Shown in pieces: positions 47,040-57,335 of a stretch of 64,000 bases of DNA. The notes beneath the pieces were generated by a model. That model did no database searches and was not told the DNA's origin. It saw only the letters and a program-made list of their open reading frames with translations. The stretch covers positions 4,224,437-4,288,436 of the forward strand of contig NC_064048.1 of assembly GCF_932526225.1 (NCBI RefSeq), read 5' to 3'. Origin of the DNA: Nematostella vectensis (taxonomy: Eukaryota; Cnidaria; Anthozoa; Actiniaria; Edwardsiidae). Position numbers and translations under genes: made by a program. How positions within the stretch are numbered: the first letter of the stretch is position 1; each line of letters starts with the position of its first letter.

Positions 47040-47618
47040 ATGGAGCTAGTAAAGCTGAATATCGGCGGAAGCGAGTTTGTCTCAACCTTGCAGACTCTAA
47101 CAAGGAGACAAAGTTGGTTTTCAGTGACAGATGCATATAAGAAAAGCCCCAGTGGCGATTACTATACTCTATTTTTGGACCGAGACCCTAAGGTGTTTCG
47201 ACACGTGCTCAATTTCATCCGCGACGAGAGATTATCGTTACCGGAGAACTTCAAAGAATACGAATTGCTCCTGAGAGAAGCGACGTATTATCAAATAGAG
47301 GGAATTCGCGAGGAGATTTTTAAACACAGGGCGAGACAAGCGGAGATTGTTTGCCTTTACTTCAATCAAGATCGCGTCGAGCAAATCGAGGGGAAAAAGG
47401 AGACCCTAGAGCGTGTTTTTCCGAGCTTGTTGTCTCGGTATCGTTTGCAAGGGGACAGATGCAAACCGGAGTTTTGTGTGGCGAGTCCAGCCTCGGAGCG
47501 CCAAATGTTCTCGATGACGGCAAGTGCGGCTACAAGTGACTTCGCACATCAAGGATTTAAGGTCAAAACAGTAACACAAGTAGGGAACCGAATGCTATGG
47601 ATATTTTCACGGTCTTGA
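47040..47618 (+). CDS. KCTD-type BTB/T1 domain protein, single exon
   Basis: 192 residues, no signal peptide, no membrane segment. Residues 4-95 form a potassium-channel tetramerisation-type BTB domain. The signatures are VKLNIGGSEF at the start, DYYTLFLDRDPKVFRHVLNF in the middle and LPENFKEYELLLREATYYQI at the end. KCTD proteins form oligomers in the cytosol and often act as cullin-3 adaptors or receptor auxiliary subunits. No channel pore follows, so this is not a Kv channel. The C-terminal 80 residues end FAHQGFKVKTVTQVGNRMLW IFSRS. That weakly recalls the H1 segment of the KCTD8/12/16 group, but it is shorter and I would not assign a subfamily. The start codon has A-rich context (GCAAGCATGG) and follows a possible TATA box. 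A CACGTG-rich array ends 0.9 kb upstream. Confidence 0.88.
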   Translation: MELVKLNIGGSEFVSTLQTLTRRQSWFSVTDAYKKSPSGDYYTLFLDRDPKVFRHVLNFIRDERLSLPENFKEYELLLREATYYQIEGIREEIFKHRARQAEIVCLYFNQDRVEQIEGKKETLERVFPSLLSRYRLQGDRCKPEFCVASPASERQMFSMTASAATSDFAHQGFKVKTVTQVGNRMLWIFSRS

Positions 47619-48239
47619 TTCTGCGCATGCTCGGGAGCACGCGAGGAACGCCCGCAAAGAACCCTGGGTATCGCAGCATAAGTTCTCTGGAAAGTAGTAA
47701 AGATGAAGCTTTCATTGAAATTTGTAGCTTGCCACGAGAGAGATCCTTAATTTTTATATACCGTAAAAGCTCGTAAAAGTGTCCCCCCCCCCCTAAAAAA
47801 ATAGGCAAGGCTTTGCTACATAAGTCATACTCTGTTTTGTTAGGGACTGTGCAATAATTGTCAGGGGGAGGGCTTTAAAACTAGAGGGGGAGGGGGTGGC
47901 ACTAAGTTGATTTGTTGCTAAGATAGGGGCGTCAGCCTTAACTTTTTCGCATAATAACTGCCGCGTATAACAAAGTAAGATTTGGTAAGCTTTTATTAGA
48001 AACTGTTACACATTTTAACACAGGAAGCCTGCTACTACACACAAAGTTGACACCAACATCCTTATATGTTTACGAGAGTATTTCGGAGAGCTTTTCCAGA
48101 GCTTGTTGTTTCATCTGCTGTTTTTTTTTCTTATGGGTTTCGCTGTGATTACCTTAAATCAAGGCACGTTTGTTCAAAGTATAATACAAAAGTGTGATAT
48201 TTTTTTATGAAAGCTTAGGTGAATGTCTAACGAATATTT

Positions 48240-48490
48240 ACATAGTCCTTTCCGATGCTACACGATTGTTTGCCGAAAGTTTATGTTCATAACGAGATCT
48301 CGACGACTTGTCGAGTGCTTTGCTATGTTAAGACGAATGTTGACCGAAGACTTGTTGAGTGCATAACGAGATCCCGATGACCTGGCGAGTGCTTGCCGAG
48401 TGTTTGCCGATGCTAAGACAAATGTTGACTGAAACCTTGTTAAGTGCATGATGAGATCTCGATGACCTTGAGAGTGCATTGTTACGAGGT
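48240..48490. repeat. About 110-bp degenerate tandem repeat, 2.5 copies
   Basis: Phrases such as TTGTTGAGTGCATAACGAGA, TCTCGATGACCTTG and GCTAAGACAAATGTTGACTG recur at about 110-base spacing. Confidence 0.75.
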
Positions 48491-48715
48491 TTTGGGTGAG
48501 CTCTTTTATGGTGTTGGGGGGTAGCCGACAGAGCAAAAAACGGCAAGTGGCTTCCGGCTAGCGGAAGGCTGGCTGTACGAAAGCAAGTACTTTTGGGAGG
48601 TAGATGAGGAACAACTCTATCCCGGCAAGCTGGCGAGGCCAACTTTAGGGAGTCCTGACTAAACCAACCTAGAGCACTGCCGTGTAGCGTCCTTGCACCA
48701 GCTACAGTACAATCC

Positions 48716-48896
48716 TAGCCTCCTCCGCAGGCATCTCTTTTCATCGGAAAGAAGAAAAAAGCGAGAAAAAGCGTTTTTTTTTCGATGCGGGCTTCCTGTG
48801 GCGAATAGAGGAGTCTCCCGCGTCCTATTACAAACACAGGAATCCCGAATCTGAATATCTGAAATATCTTAGTAGAGTTGCCTGCGGAGGAGGCTA
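48716..48896. mobile_element. 181-bp MITE with perfect 18-bp TIRs
   Basis: TAGCCTCCTCCGCAGGCA at the left and its exact inverse TGCCTGCGGAGGAGGCTA at the right. The interior is A/T-rich and non-coding. Target duplication not clear. Confidence 0.7.
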
Positions 48897-49199
48897 GTAC
48901 AGCCCTAAAGCTAGTTACTATGGTTACTATGCTACTCAATTGATACTACCTCGTTAATAAACTGGTCAAACTGGTTTTGTGGATGATGTAAGAATAGGAG
49001 ATCGGATGTTAACTTTGGGAAGAAAATCAAGTACAAAATAATAAATGACTAAAACTAAATTCCTTTGACAGAAATAACAAAAGCAAAATAAAAGGAAGAG
49101 TTTGACTATAGCAATACCGTGATTCTTTTGTTTTCTAAGAGACGATTACTAGCGAAATTCCCTGGAAAACAATAGATGGTTCTAAATTTAACTCATGTA

Positions 49200-49706
49200 T
49201 TAATAATGAGGGTAACTTAGTTTTGTAAATGTCACTCGTGCATTAATAATGGGGAAATTTACAAAAAGATAAAAGAATCTTTTTTCTTCTAAATTTCCCT
49301 CTACATCAGTGCATAAGAGAAATTTAGAACCAAGATGACCACCATAGGGAAACAAATAGAAGGCAGCTTTCTGATTAGCCAAGGAATAGACACTGCGCCA
49401 AAAACCAGAGTACTTGATCTCGTGATACCTAAACAACGTTAGACGAGATCCATGTGGGATGATTTTGATTGCTGTACGCATGCGTGCTAGTGACGTCAAA
49501 GAACTAAACTGTAGATATATAGAGCAACTATGTAAATCAACTATGTTTGATTTGAGAATTGTTCTTGAAAATGTGGTGGTCTCTAGAGGGATAAAAAGAA
49601 CAATTCGTATACAATGCCCTGAACCAATTAACCGTGTTTGGTGCCCATCCAACCTAATATTATTCGTAGTTGCGAGTCCCTCCGCCTGCGGCGTGCGGGA
49701 CTTCAA
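49200..49706 (-). other. 168-codon open frame, probably repeat-derived, not called as a gene
   Basis: An unusually long opening for this AT-rich DNA. The translation (IPHGSRLTLFRYHEIKYSGF, LANQKAAFYLFPYGGHLGSK) matches no domain I recognise. The frame opens with an ATG but has no signal peptide, and its composition shows no clear coding bias. It could be part of a dispersed element or a missed exon. Confidence 0.2.
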
Positions 49707-49874
49707 CTAATTATCCCATAATATGTAAAATTAGGTAATGATACAGCGGTTAGATTAAAATTAAAGGTAATCGTTAAACTGTTATTTGTGCCTTGCAAAT
49801 ATAAACTGGTTTTGCTAAACACTTATTATACGCATGCTTAGTCAAACAATTAAGAAACGACTTGCATAGAATAA

Positions 49875-50121
49875 GGTCCTGGCAAAACATGGACACATTT
49901 TGCCGGAAACATGTTGTCGCACGCATGCTTCCTTGATGTTTGGCCACCACGGAAACCTTGTTGCGCGCCACAAATTGTGCCTAGGACACAACGAATGTTT
50001 CCACATCGAGGTAGAAACATTTCCATCTTTCCAAGAACGCGTCTGGCCACCCTGGGAAACATTTAAAAAAAGATGTTTGCCCAATGTGGCGGGCAACATG
50101 TGTCCTCGTTTGGCCAGGGCC
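49875..50121. mobile_element. Harbinger-like MITE with TAA target duplication
   Basis: A 247-base element starting GGTCCTGGCAAAACATGGAC and ending GTTTGGCCAGGGCC. The TIRs are about 35-40 bases with mismatches, and TAA stands directly on both sides (49872-49874 and 50122-50124). A GG(C/T)CCTG terminus with a three-base TWA duplication is typical of PIF/Harbinger elements. Non-coding, although several frames are open by chance. Confidence 0.7.
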
Positions 50122-50156
50122 TAACAATTCGTGGAAGCACGAATTCGTGGAACCCG

Positions 50157-50529
50157 TGGAAGCACAGATGGCCTAGTGTGTTAGCGCGTCGGCCTCTCAC
50201 CGCTGTGGCCCAGGTTCGAATCCTGGCTCAAACTGGGGATTTTTTCGGGTTCCTGCCTTGATTCAAATTTGTGTCACAAGTGAGTTGAAGTTATTCTCCC
50301 GTGTTTCCAGTCTTCTCGGATAAGGACACTAAACCGGAGGTCCCGTCTCTTCCAGCTGCACTGCACTAACCTGAACCGAAGGGACGTAAAAGAACCACTG
50401 GGGACGCAATAAACCCTCTGGCAGTGACCACCCCCAGTGACAGTGCTTACTAACCGAGGGCCATATGTTAGAAAACTGTATATTCGGTTAAATATGCTAC
50501 CCTCGATAAACAAACAAACAAACAAACAA
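50157..50529 (+). mobile_element. tRNA-Glu-derived SINE with (AAAC)n tail
   Basis: The head resembles tRNA-Glu: an A box TGGCCTAGTG at 50169-50178, an anticodon-loop region GGCCTCTCACCGC with CTC, and a perfect B box GGTTCGAATCC at 50213-50223. A tRNA-unrelated body of about 260 bases follows, ending in five AAAC-type repeats at about 50509-50528. The acceptor stem is not paired, so it is a SINE and not a working tRNA. It sits 56 bases beyond the GPCR-C stop, in antisense to that gene. Confidence 0.85.
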
Positions 50530-50584
50530 AGATTCCTTCATAAAAGCATGCCGAGAGCATATGTTGTGTGTGACGAAATGTCCG

Positions 50585-52418
50585 TTACAGTTCGGTTTCC
50601 ATCTTATCCCTCCCCTCCGCTCTCTCTTCCCTCCCCTCCCATCTCTCTTCCGTAACCATTGTTCTCGGGCTTTCAAATGTTGAGCTCGGGTTGACATTCT
50701 CTTGTGCAGGCTTGCAGTGAATCATTTTCTTCACAACGAGTCGAAAATCTGGCTTCATCAGAGAGTAGATCAACGGGTTGACGACTGTACCCAGAGCGAG
50801 CGTAATCGGCGAGAGGTCGAGGAGGATTTGCGGCACCAGATCAATGCGTTTGAAAACTGCCGCAGTGGTGTAATAGATAACTGGCAACCAGCTTATCAAG
50901 AACATAGCAGCAACAAGAGCGAAAATGCGCGCTACTTTATACTCAGTGTTGGTGACTCGGCCTAAAAGAATGATATAAAAAAGGTTAAGTATTTCAGTGA
51001 AACAAACAAATAAATAAATAAAAACATTCAATCAAACAAGCAAGCAAACAAGAAAAACAAACAGGCAAACAAACAAAAAACATACAACCAAAAGAAGCAA
51101 ACAAACATTTAGGGAATTAAGCAAGCAAACAAACAAACAAACAAGCAAACAGACAGACAGGCAACCAACCAAACAAATAAACAAAAGAATAATTGAATCG
51201 GGCTTGCAAATAAAATCGCATACAATTACTTATAAGGAAACAAAAACGAGAAAGGAGCGAAATGTGCAAAAAAGGTGGACTAAAGTATGCACACTGATTG
51301 GACTGCAAAACAAGCGTTTCTGTGGATTTTTCGAGCAGACAAATACCGAAGTGCGAGATTTGCGACGTTTTTCCCGCGCTTGAAAATTAGGCAAGTTAAA
51401 AAGTTGAGGGTGGAGGGGGAGGGGGGGTGGAGGGTGGAATGATAGGATAGGAGGGGGTTTGGAGACATAACCTATGTTGGGGCTACCAATGTTGGGTTTA
51501 CCTTGTGGAGTTACTACACAAGGTATACCTTAGGGGAGGGGGATGATACTATCAATACTGGGCTAAACTTGGGGCTACCAATGTTGGGTTTACCTTGTGG
51601 AGTTACTAACTATATTGGGCTTACTTAGGGGAGGGGGTACTACCAATACTGGGCTAACCTTGGGGCTACCAATGTTGGGTTTATCTTGTGGAGATACTAC
51701 CTATATTGGTCTAACCTAGGGGACGGGGATGATACTATCAATATTGGGCTAACCTTGGGGCTACCAATGTTGGGTTTACCTTGTTGGGCTACTACCAATA
51801 TCGTTGGGATAACCTAGGGGAGGGGATAAAACGAGTATTGGGCTAACCTCTTTTGCTGCGCAGACATCTGTTGAGTCGACGATCACGGTGAGTAATTCTC
51901 CTCGCGTGATAGAAGATACAGCAATGGGAGAATAGTATGAACAAGAATGGCGTAAGAATACACACGACAAGGGTGGTTATGACATAAGCAGCGTGCCCGT
52001 CACTGCTGCCTTCACCCACCCACAATACCGGAAGTACGGAGAGCACGATTGAGCCAATCCAAACGCAGACGACGATGCGCCGGAAGTACCTACTCATCAA
52101 GTTCAAGTAACGCAACGGTTGCGTGACAGCGGTGTGACGATCGAACGTGACAGCACAGAGATTGGCGATACCGCTGAACATAGCGATCGCGTATAGAATG
52201 TTACTGGCTGTTGGGGAGTGGAAACTAATTAAGTATTGACAGAAAAGAACAGCGGCCATTATGACGTCGGAACATGCAAGAGACACAACTAGGCAGTTTG
52301 TATAGTTCCTCATCGTTCTGTGCTTGTATACGATGTAGCAGACGAGAGCATTCATGGTCATTCCGCACATTGATATCACAGCGAGGGAAATCTGCGTACC
52401 CAGATTATCTTTAGACAT
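50585..52418 (-). CDS. GPCR-C: two-exon class A orphan receptor related to GPCR-A and GPCR-B
   Basis: Exon 1 is 52418-51848 and exon 2 is 50961-50585, joined in phase 1 across an 886-base intron (donor AGAG/GTTAGC, acceptor TTTTAG/GCC). The protein has 315 residues. The start used is the first real ATG (MSKDNLGTQISLAV, good A at -3); the open frame upstream begins only with TTG. TM1 has N in MTMNALV. TM2 has SLACSD. TM3 ends DRH instead of DRY. TM6 has SWLP and TM7 NPLIY. Like GPCR-A and -B it has no cysteine at position 3.25 (Pro here) or in ECL2, and it shares the phrases KVARIF and MKPDF. The intron falls in intracellular loop 3, just before KVARIF; A and B have no intron there. The C-tail is Glu/Arg-rich (EERWEGREERAEGRDKMETE), encoded by a purine/pyrimidine-biased tract, and may have grown by repeat expansion. 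Confidence 0.88.
50985..51190. repeat. Degenerate (AAAC/AAAT)n tract in the GPCR-C intron
   Basis: Long run of AAACA, AATA and AAGCAAAC phrases, starting about 25 bases from the splice acceptor. On the sense strand it is T-rich and may extend the polypyrimidine tract. Confidence 0.85.
51470..51847. repeat. About 95-bp tandem array in the GPCR-C intron, up to the splice donor
   Basis: About four copies of a unit with GGGCTACCAATGTTGGGTTT, ACCTTGTGGAGTTACTAC, ATTGGGCTAACCTAGGGGAG and ATGATACTATCAATA. GGGCTAACC, which on the sense strand is GGTTAGCCC, is exactly the sequence of the real donor at 51847. The donor therefore lies at the edge of an array holding several more copies of itself. Confidence 0.9.
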
Positions 52419-52499
52419 CTTGCCAAACGCCTTTCTTCCCTTGTTTGACAAATTGAAACAACTCGTCTTCCGTTTTTAACGAAAAGGTTTTTTAAACCG

Positions 52500-52880
52500 A
52501 TGTCAGCGTCTTATTTCTTTCTTCTTTTCAGGATTTAGATATATTGATTTTCTTTGTCCTTGAAATGGTGATTTCCAAGAGTCACTATTCCTTTCATATA
52601 TTTCTGAGCACCGTTAACAGAAAAATGTCTGCTTTTAATTTCTTTCTTGATTTTTCAGGGTAAGAAATAGGTAATAATAGTTAAGAAATAAATTGTTGTT
52701 TGCTTTTTTTTGTTTTCCAGGAAAAGGCGATTTTATAGTCGGTACTTTCTGAGCACAGTTAACAGTCAATGAAAATGTATTCGTCTAATTTCTTCCGTCC
52801 GTCTCCTTCGGGGAGAACAAACAGCAACTTCCTTGTTTTCCGTTTTTTAGGAAATAGCAATTTCCAAGAACCGCCCCTTT
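52500..52880. repeat. Imperfect triplicated block in the GPCR-C 5' flank
   Basis: TTCCAAGAGTCACTATTCCT with TTTCTGAGCACCGTTAACAG recurs as TATAGTCGGTAC with TTTCTGAGCACAGTTAACAG, and partly as TTCCAAGAACCGCCCCTTTC. Each is followed by a T-rich stretch and TTTTCAGG or TTTCCAGG. Spacing is about 140 bases. Confidence 0.6.
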
Positions 52881-55800
52881 CAATTATCCTGTAGCGATTT
52901 ATTCAACGAAGCTTCGCACGTCATAGGAATATAATGTTTTTGATCGCTATCCCCGTTCATGAAAAACGCGACAATTTTTTTTTTCTAGAAGATGGTTACT
53001 CTCGAGAGATATTACAGTCTGGAATTCTTGAAATTATTATCTTTTTAGTAGCGAAGCATGTCAGCAGAATTGGCTACGTCTGATTGATTTCGCCGCAAGC
53101 GTAGTGTCCACGCGATCAAACCATTTACCCTGATTTACAAACAGGCGTTAATGCGCACATGGATTGATTAACGTTGTAATGTTTCTTCTCTGTCTGATTT
53201 GTTGACTTCGCCAGGGGCTAAACATTTTAGTGTTCATATGAGGTTCCCGATAAAACAGGTTTGTTGGCGCGGTTCACGTAGAGGAAAAGTAATTAGCGGA
53301 GTATTTTTTAAGTGTCAGGCTCGTATGTCTCTCTTTTAGTGGCCGTAGGCACAAGCAATTTGTCTTGTCTACTTAGATAACTTTTATGGGGATTTGTTTT
53401 CAGTGCCAGCTGTTATGAGTAACCTGCAATAACCTAAAAGTGAAAAAAAGGTCGAGTCAGTCAAATCAAATAACTAAAGACAAACTGAAAAGGTAACATA
53501 GACGTGTTCTTTTGAACTTCAAAAAAGACCGCCAATTTTTTTTTTCTTTTACATGTAGCCAAAATAATTTTGAAATCATCATTAAAATGGTTCCTGAAGA
53601 TCAGATACATTGCTAGGTTAATCACAGGTATTGCGGACTCGCCAGAAACACTTTTTATTGAATAAGATTAGTCATCTTAGATGTTTTTGTATTTACACCT
53701 ATGCCAGCACACCCATCTAAGCAAATCCTTGAGCGTGTAAAGTGTTCGTTATATCTAAATCTGACAGCTTCGTAATTTTCTTGGATTTTTATCTATTGAA
53801 ATTCCTTTTCTGCTTTTTATCACGTTAAATAAAAACCATGAATAGTTGAAAATCTGCAAAGAATGGACACTACAACAGCAAGTTTTCTTGAAGATTCCTC
53901 CATAGATCGTAAGCTTTTGGAGGTCATTGCAATAGTTCAATAATAAAAAGTGAAACAAAGGCAAATTACTTAAGCAAAATAATTCCCTATTAGCCCGAAA
54001 CCGCACGCAGTATTGAATACAAATATGTCGTGCCTGTACAATAACCTTCTCTTTTAACACTTGAAAACCAACGTAGCCTAACTGCGTTTTTACTTTGATA
54101 TCCAATAGCCTTGTGTTTGTTCAACTCACACCCCCACCCGCTATAACATGTATTTAATTTGTTTTTATACCTAATAGATAGACCGTTATACAAGAAAGTC
54201 AGGCTCAATCAGCAAATCTACAGACTTACCTTGAATACGAAGAGATTATTCCTGTATTCTTGTTGTAAAATTCTCATTCATTCAATGCTCATTTGTCCAT
54301 GCATGCAGCGAGCAAGAGCAAAAAGCATTGTGTCTTTTTCCTTTTCCCATTTTTTCAAAACAACTATGAATTTTTAATCATCCGAACGAAAACATAATAC
54401 TTATTTTCCGCCGTCGGCTAGCCAGGAAATGCTTCTGTCTCTGCGACCTTATTTACAAACTTGAAATCACCCAGATGTTGAGTTTCTGAAATAGCTCGAT
54501 CAAGAACACAAGAGTTAAAACATGACAAATCATACCATGCACGAAATTCGCTTTCTCCGAATTAATAGTGGCAGCGACTATTTAAATATAAACACTTCGT
54601 TTTCCCCTCAGGGACAAAATTACGATTCCAATTACACAAAGTGCGATTTAAAAGTCGCAGAAGTAATATTCCTTAGCTGACGTATTTTTTCACATTGGTT
54701 GGTAAACACCTTGAAGCAAATATTGCCTCATTATTCTGTGTAATCGAAAGCATTGCTTGTCAGACTCTGTTCAGTTCCTTTAATATCATAATATACCGTA
54801 ATTTGAATAAAATGGCGATAAAAATTCTGTTGATTTGTGTGCCTTTGTACAGTATAACTAAGTATCTATAAATAAGAAACAAACTGTGACCTCATTATTA
54901 TAAAAAGCTGTGAGTTTTTATTGCCAGTTCAAACATACATTGACCCAAAAATGCAGTGAAAATGAAAAAAAAAATGGATATAGTTTTGTATTACAGTAAT
55001 TTATCGAGTTTACAACAACCGCGGATTAAAGAGGATTAGCACATTTTCTCCAGCGGATACGATCTTATCATTTTAGAAAAAGACATGAGTCTTTCAACGT
55101 TTCTCAAATGTAGCAAAAAAGATAATTTCATCATGAATCCATCCTACTACATCAATCATTTTACTACCTGACGAACTGACACGTCAGAAATGTATGAAAT
55201 GATAACACTCTTTTTAAAATAATAAAACCTTCTTATAAGAATGTCAAGCCTGAGTTTTATAAAATTCTTAGAACATGCTAAAAAAAATTTCGAGACTAAG
55301 ATAGCAGGAAAATATTTTTTTAGTCTAATGTGTTCTAAAATACAGACAAAATCAACATGTATTTATAATAACTATTTTTAAAAGTATATGTCGCTTGTGT
55401 TTCTTATATCAAAAGGTGTTGAGATAAGAATTATAATAACATGAGTAGATAAGTATTCTAAAATAATTTCATGGGAATCGAGATAAAAATAAGAATCCTA
55501 TAAAATGCCAAATAAATTTTAATTATTTCGTATGGTTCCGCTTTGACTACCTAATCGAATTTTATCAAATTATTATACCGTTATTATTCAAATAAGCGCC
55601 CGGAGGCTTATTTTATTTTAAGGTTCTGAAACGTAAGAAAAAAAATGAGAAATATTTTATTTTAAGGGTCTGAAACGTAAGAAAAAAATGAGAATTATTG
55701 TTAGAAGGGGGGAGTTATTGTTTATAAATAGATGTACACCATTCAAGTGATGCTTTTATTTAGATATTTTTCACAGGGGAAATTGCTAACAATAATAAGT

Positions 55801-56051
55801 ATTACCCGGCAAAGTTTCTAAGTCACTACAATCAACAGCTAACAAAATATATTTGTTTTTCATGGAAGATTTATTTTTTGTTGTCAAGGGATATAGATCT
55901 TGATATGGATCTTGAAAATATTGCCATTTTGGTGTTAAAGCATGTAATGACGCGCAAGCGATCATATACGAACAATACCGTGTGAGCAACTTATATTTGC
56001 AATTTCCGCATTTTTAGCTAAAATTGGACCAACATGCTAAGTGCAAAAGTG
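52881..56051. other. Intergenic, no gene seen
   Basis: Very AT-rich and gene-free as far as I can see. It holds a 50-base direct duplication at about 55605-55695 (TTATTTTATTTTAAGG, TCTGAAACGTAAGAAAAAAA). The 116-codon minus frame at 54105-53755 has no domain. Confidence 0.55.
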
Positions 56052-56365
56052 AGCATATACGCCTATTTCAAGAAACGTTGTCAGTGCAAACGGCAAATGG
56101 CGATTGACAAATGGCGGGAGTTCTACGACCCAAAGGACCCAAGGAACCCAAAATATTTGTTCTAAAATTCAGAAAAATATAAATATACATACAACTTTCC
56201 ATTTAATGTAATTAATATATGGTTCTGAGTTTACTAATCACCTTTATTTTTACAAATAATTACTACCCATACAAACACCTTTCGGTCGTAGAACTGCCAT
56301 ATTTTTGGCAATTGCCATTCGCCGTTCCAGCTGACAACCTTTATTGAAATAGCTAGGTGTATCTT
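56052..56365. mobile_element. 314-bp foldback element
   Basis: The left arm (TATACGCCTATTTCAAGAAA, GTTGTCAG, AACGGCAAATGGCGATTG, AGTTCTACGACC) is matched in reverse by the right arm ending near 56365 (GGTCGTAGAACTGCCA, CCATTCGCCGTT, CTGACAACCTTTATTGAAAT). Arms are about 80 bases around an A/T-rich loop of about 130. Confidence 0.75.
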
Positions 56366-56385
56366 TATAGTATATAGTTTATAAG

Positions 56386-56459
56386 GCAGAGTCGAATTCC
56401 AGTTTTTGGCGTATTGTATTCATTCTTTTGGTTCACGAACACGACTATTTGGGCTTTTT
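56386..56459. repeat. Dispersed 75-bp repeat, copy 2
   Basis: Match to 26061-26136 (GAATTCCAGTTTTTGGCGTA, ACACGACTATTTGGGCTTTT). It lies 20 bases beyond the foldback element. Confidence 0.75.
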
Positions 56460-57335
56460 GTATTTATTTATAGTATATATTTATATATAGTATACTATAT
56501 CGTACAGCTTTATTAGACAACATAGATGCCCAATGGGGTCATACGTAAACGGGCACGAGGCCCATGCAGGACGTACCCCAAAATAAACAAATTGGGAAAA
56601 AATGAATATAAAACCTAATAGGGGACTGAGAAATCACGTGACATTTCTGGATGACAAATTCAAAACAAAATAATAGAACAAAAGAAAACAGACGGACTCG
56701 ACTGCGGCCGTCACATCAGAAACGACGAAAAAAAATCTATAAATGAAACTAAACCCTCTCTGGAAAAGAAGAATTCTGGCTTTTATCGTAAGCGCTAAAT
56801 AAATTGCTTTTTTTGTTGGGTTTTTTGCCGCAAAAAGCCTGAGCGCGCGTTAGTTTGACACCCAAAAAGTCACGGGATCTCTTGGCGCAAATCCACTATT
56901 GCGGTGGCAGTCACAGTTCCGTGCGATGGACCATGTACAGGGAAATACGTTAAATACATTGGCAAGTAGGGCCTGATAGTCATTCTTTAGGAAATATATT
57001 TAAAAGCGCGAGTAGGACAGAGAACATACGAGATTCCATGTTTTTACAATAAGATTGAAATTAAGATTCTTGGAACGTAGATGTTCTGAAAAGCGCCGGA
57101 GATAAATTAAGATGCGTGCCTGTTTATTTTAGTAAAGAATTAATGTTTTAACGGAACTTCTATAAGGACTTTGTGGCAATCTTGATCAGCCATCTTCAAT
57201 GATTACATCATTGTCGGTTTTCTTTGTAAATCAAATGATAAAGTTATATTGTTATCAGGCCATTCTATGCGCCTATCGTTTGACATTTCTTGCTTGAATT
57301 ACTTTTGTTTGAGAATTTCCTTTGTAAATCGGCCA
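56460..57335. other. Intergenic, no gene seen
   Basis: AT-rich. A stretch near 56848-56915 (TTTGACACCCAAAAAGTCAC) is loosely similar to 38390-38440 (TTTGACACTCCAAAGGTCAC), possibly another worn dispersed repeat. Confidence 0.45.

Noticed and set aside
50161-50235. Functional tRNA-Glu gene
   Set aside because: A box, anticodon-like CTC and B box are present, but the acceptor stem does not pair. A long tail with (AAAC)n follows, so it is a SINE.
52419-52451. Upstream extension of GPCR-C to 52451
   Set aside because: The first codon there is TTG. The first ATG, at 52418, has good context and gives an N-tail length like GPCR-A and -B.
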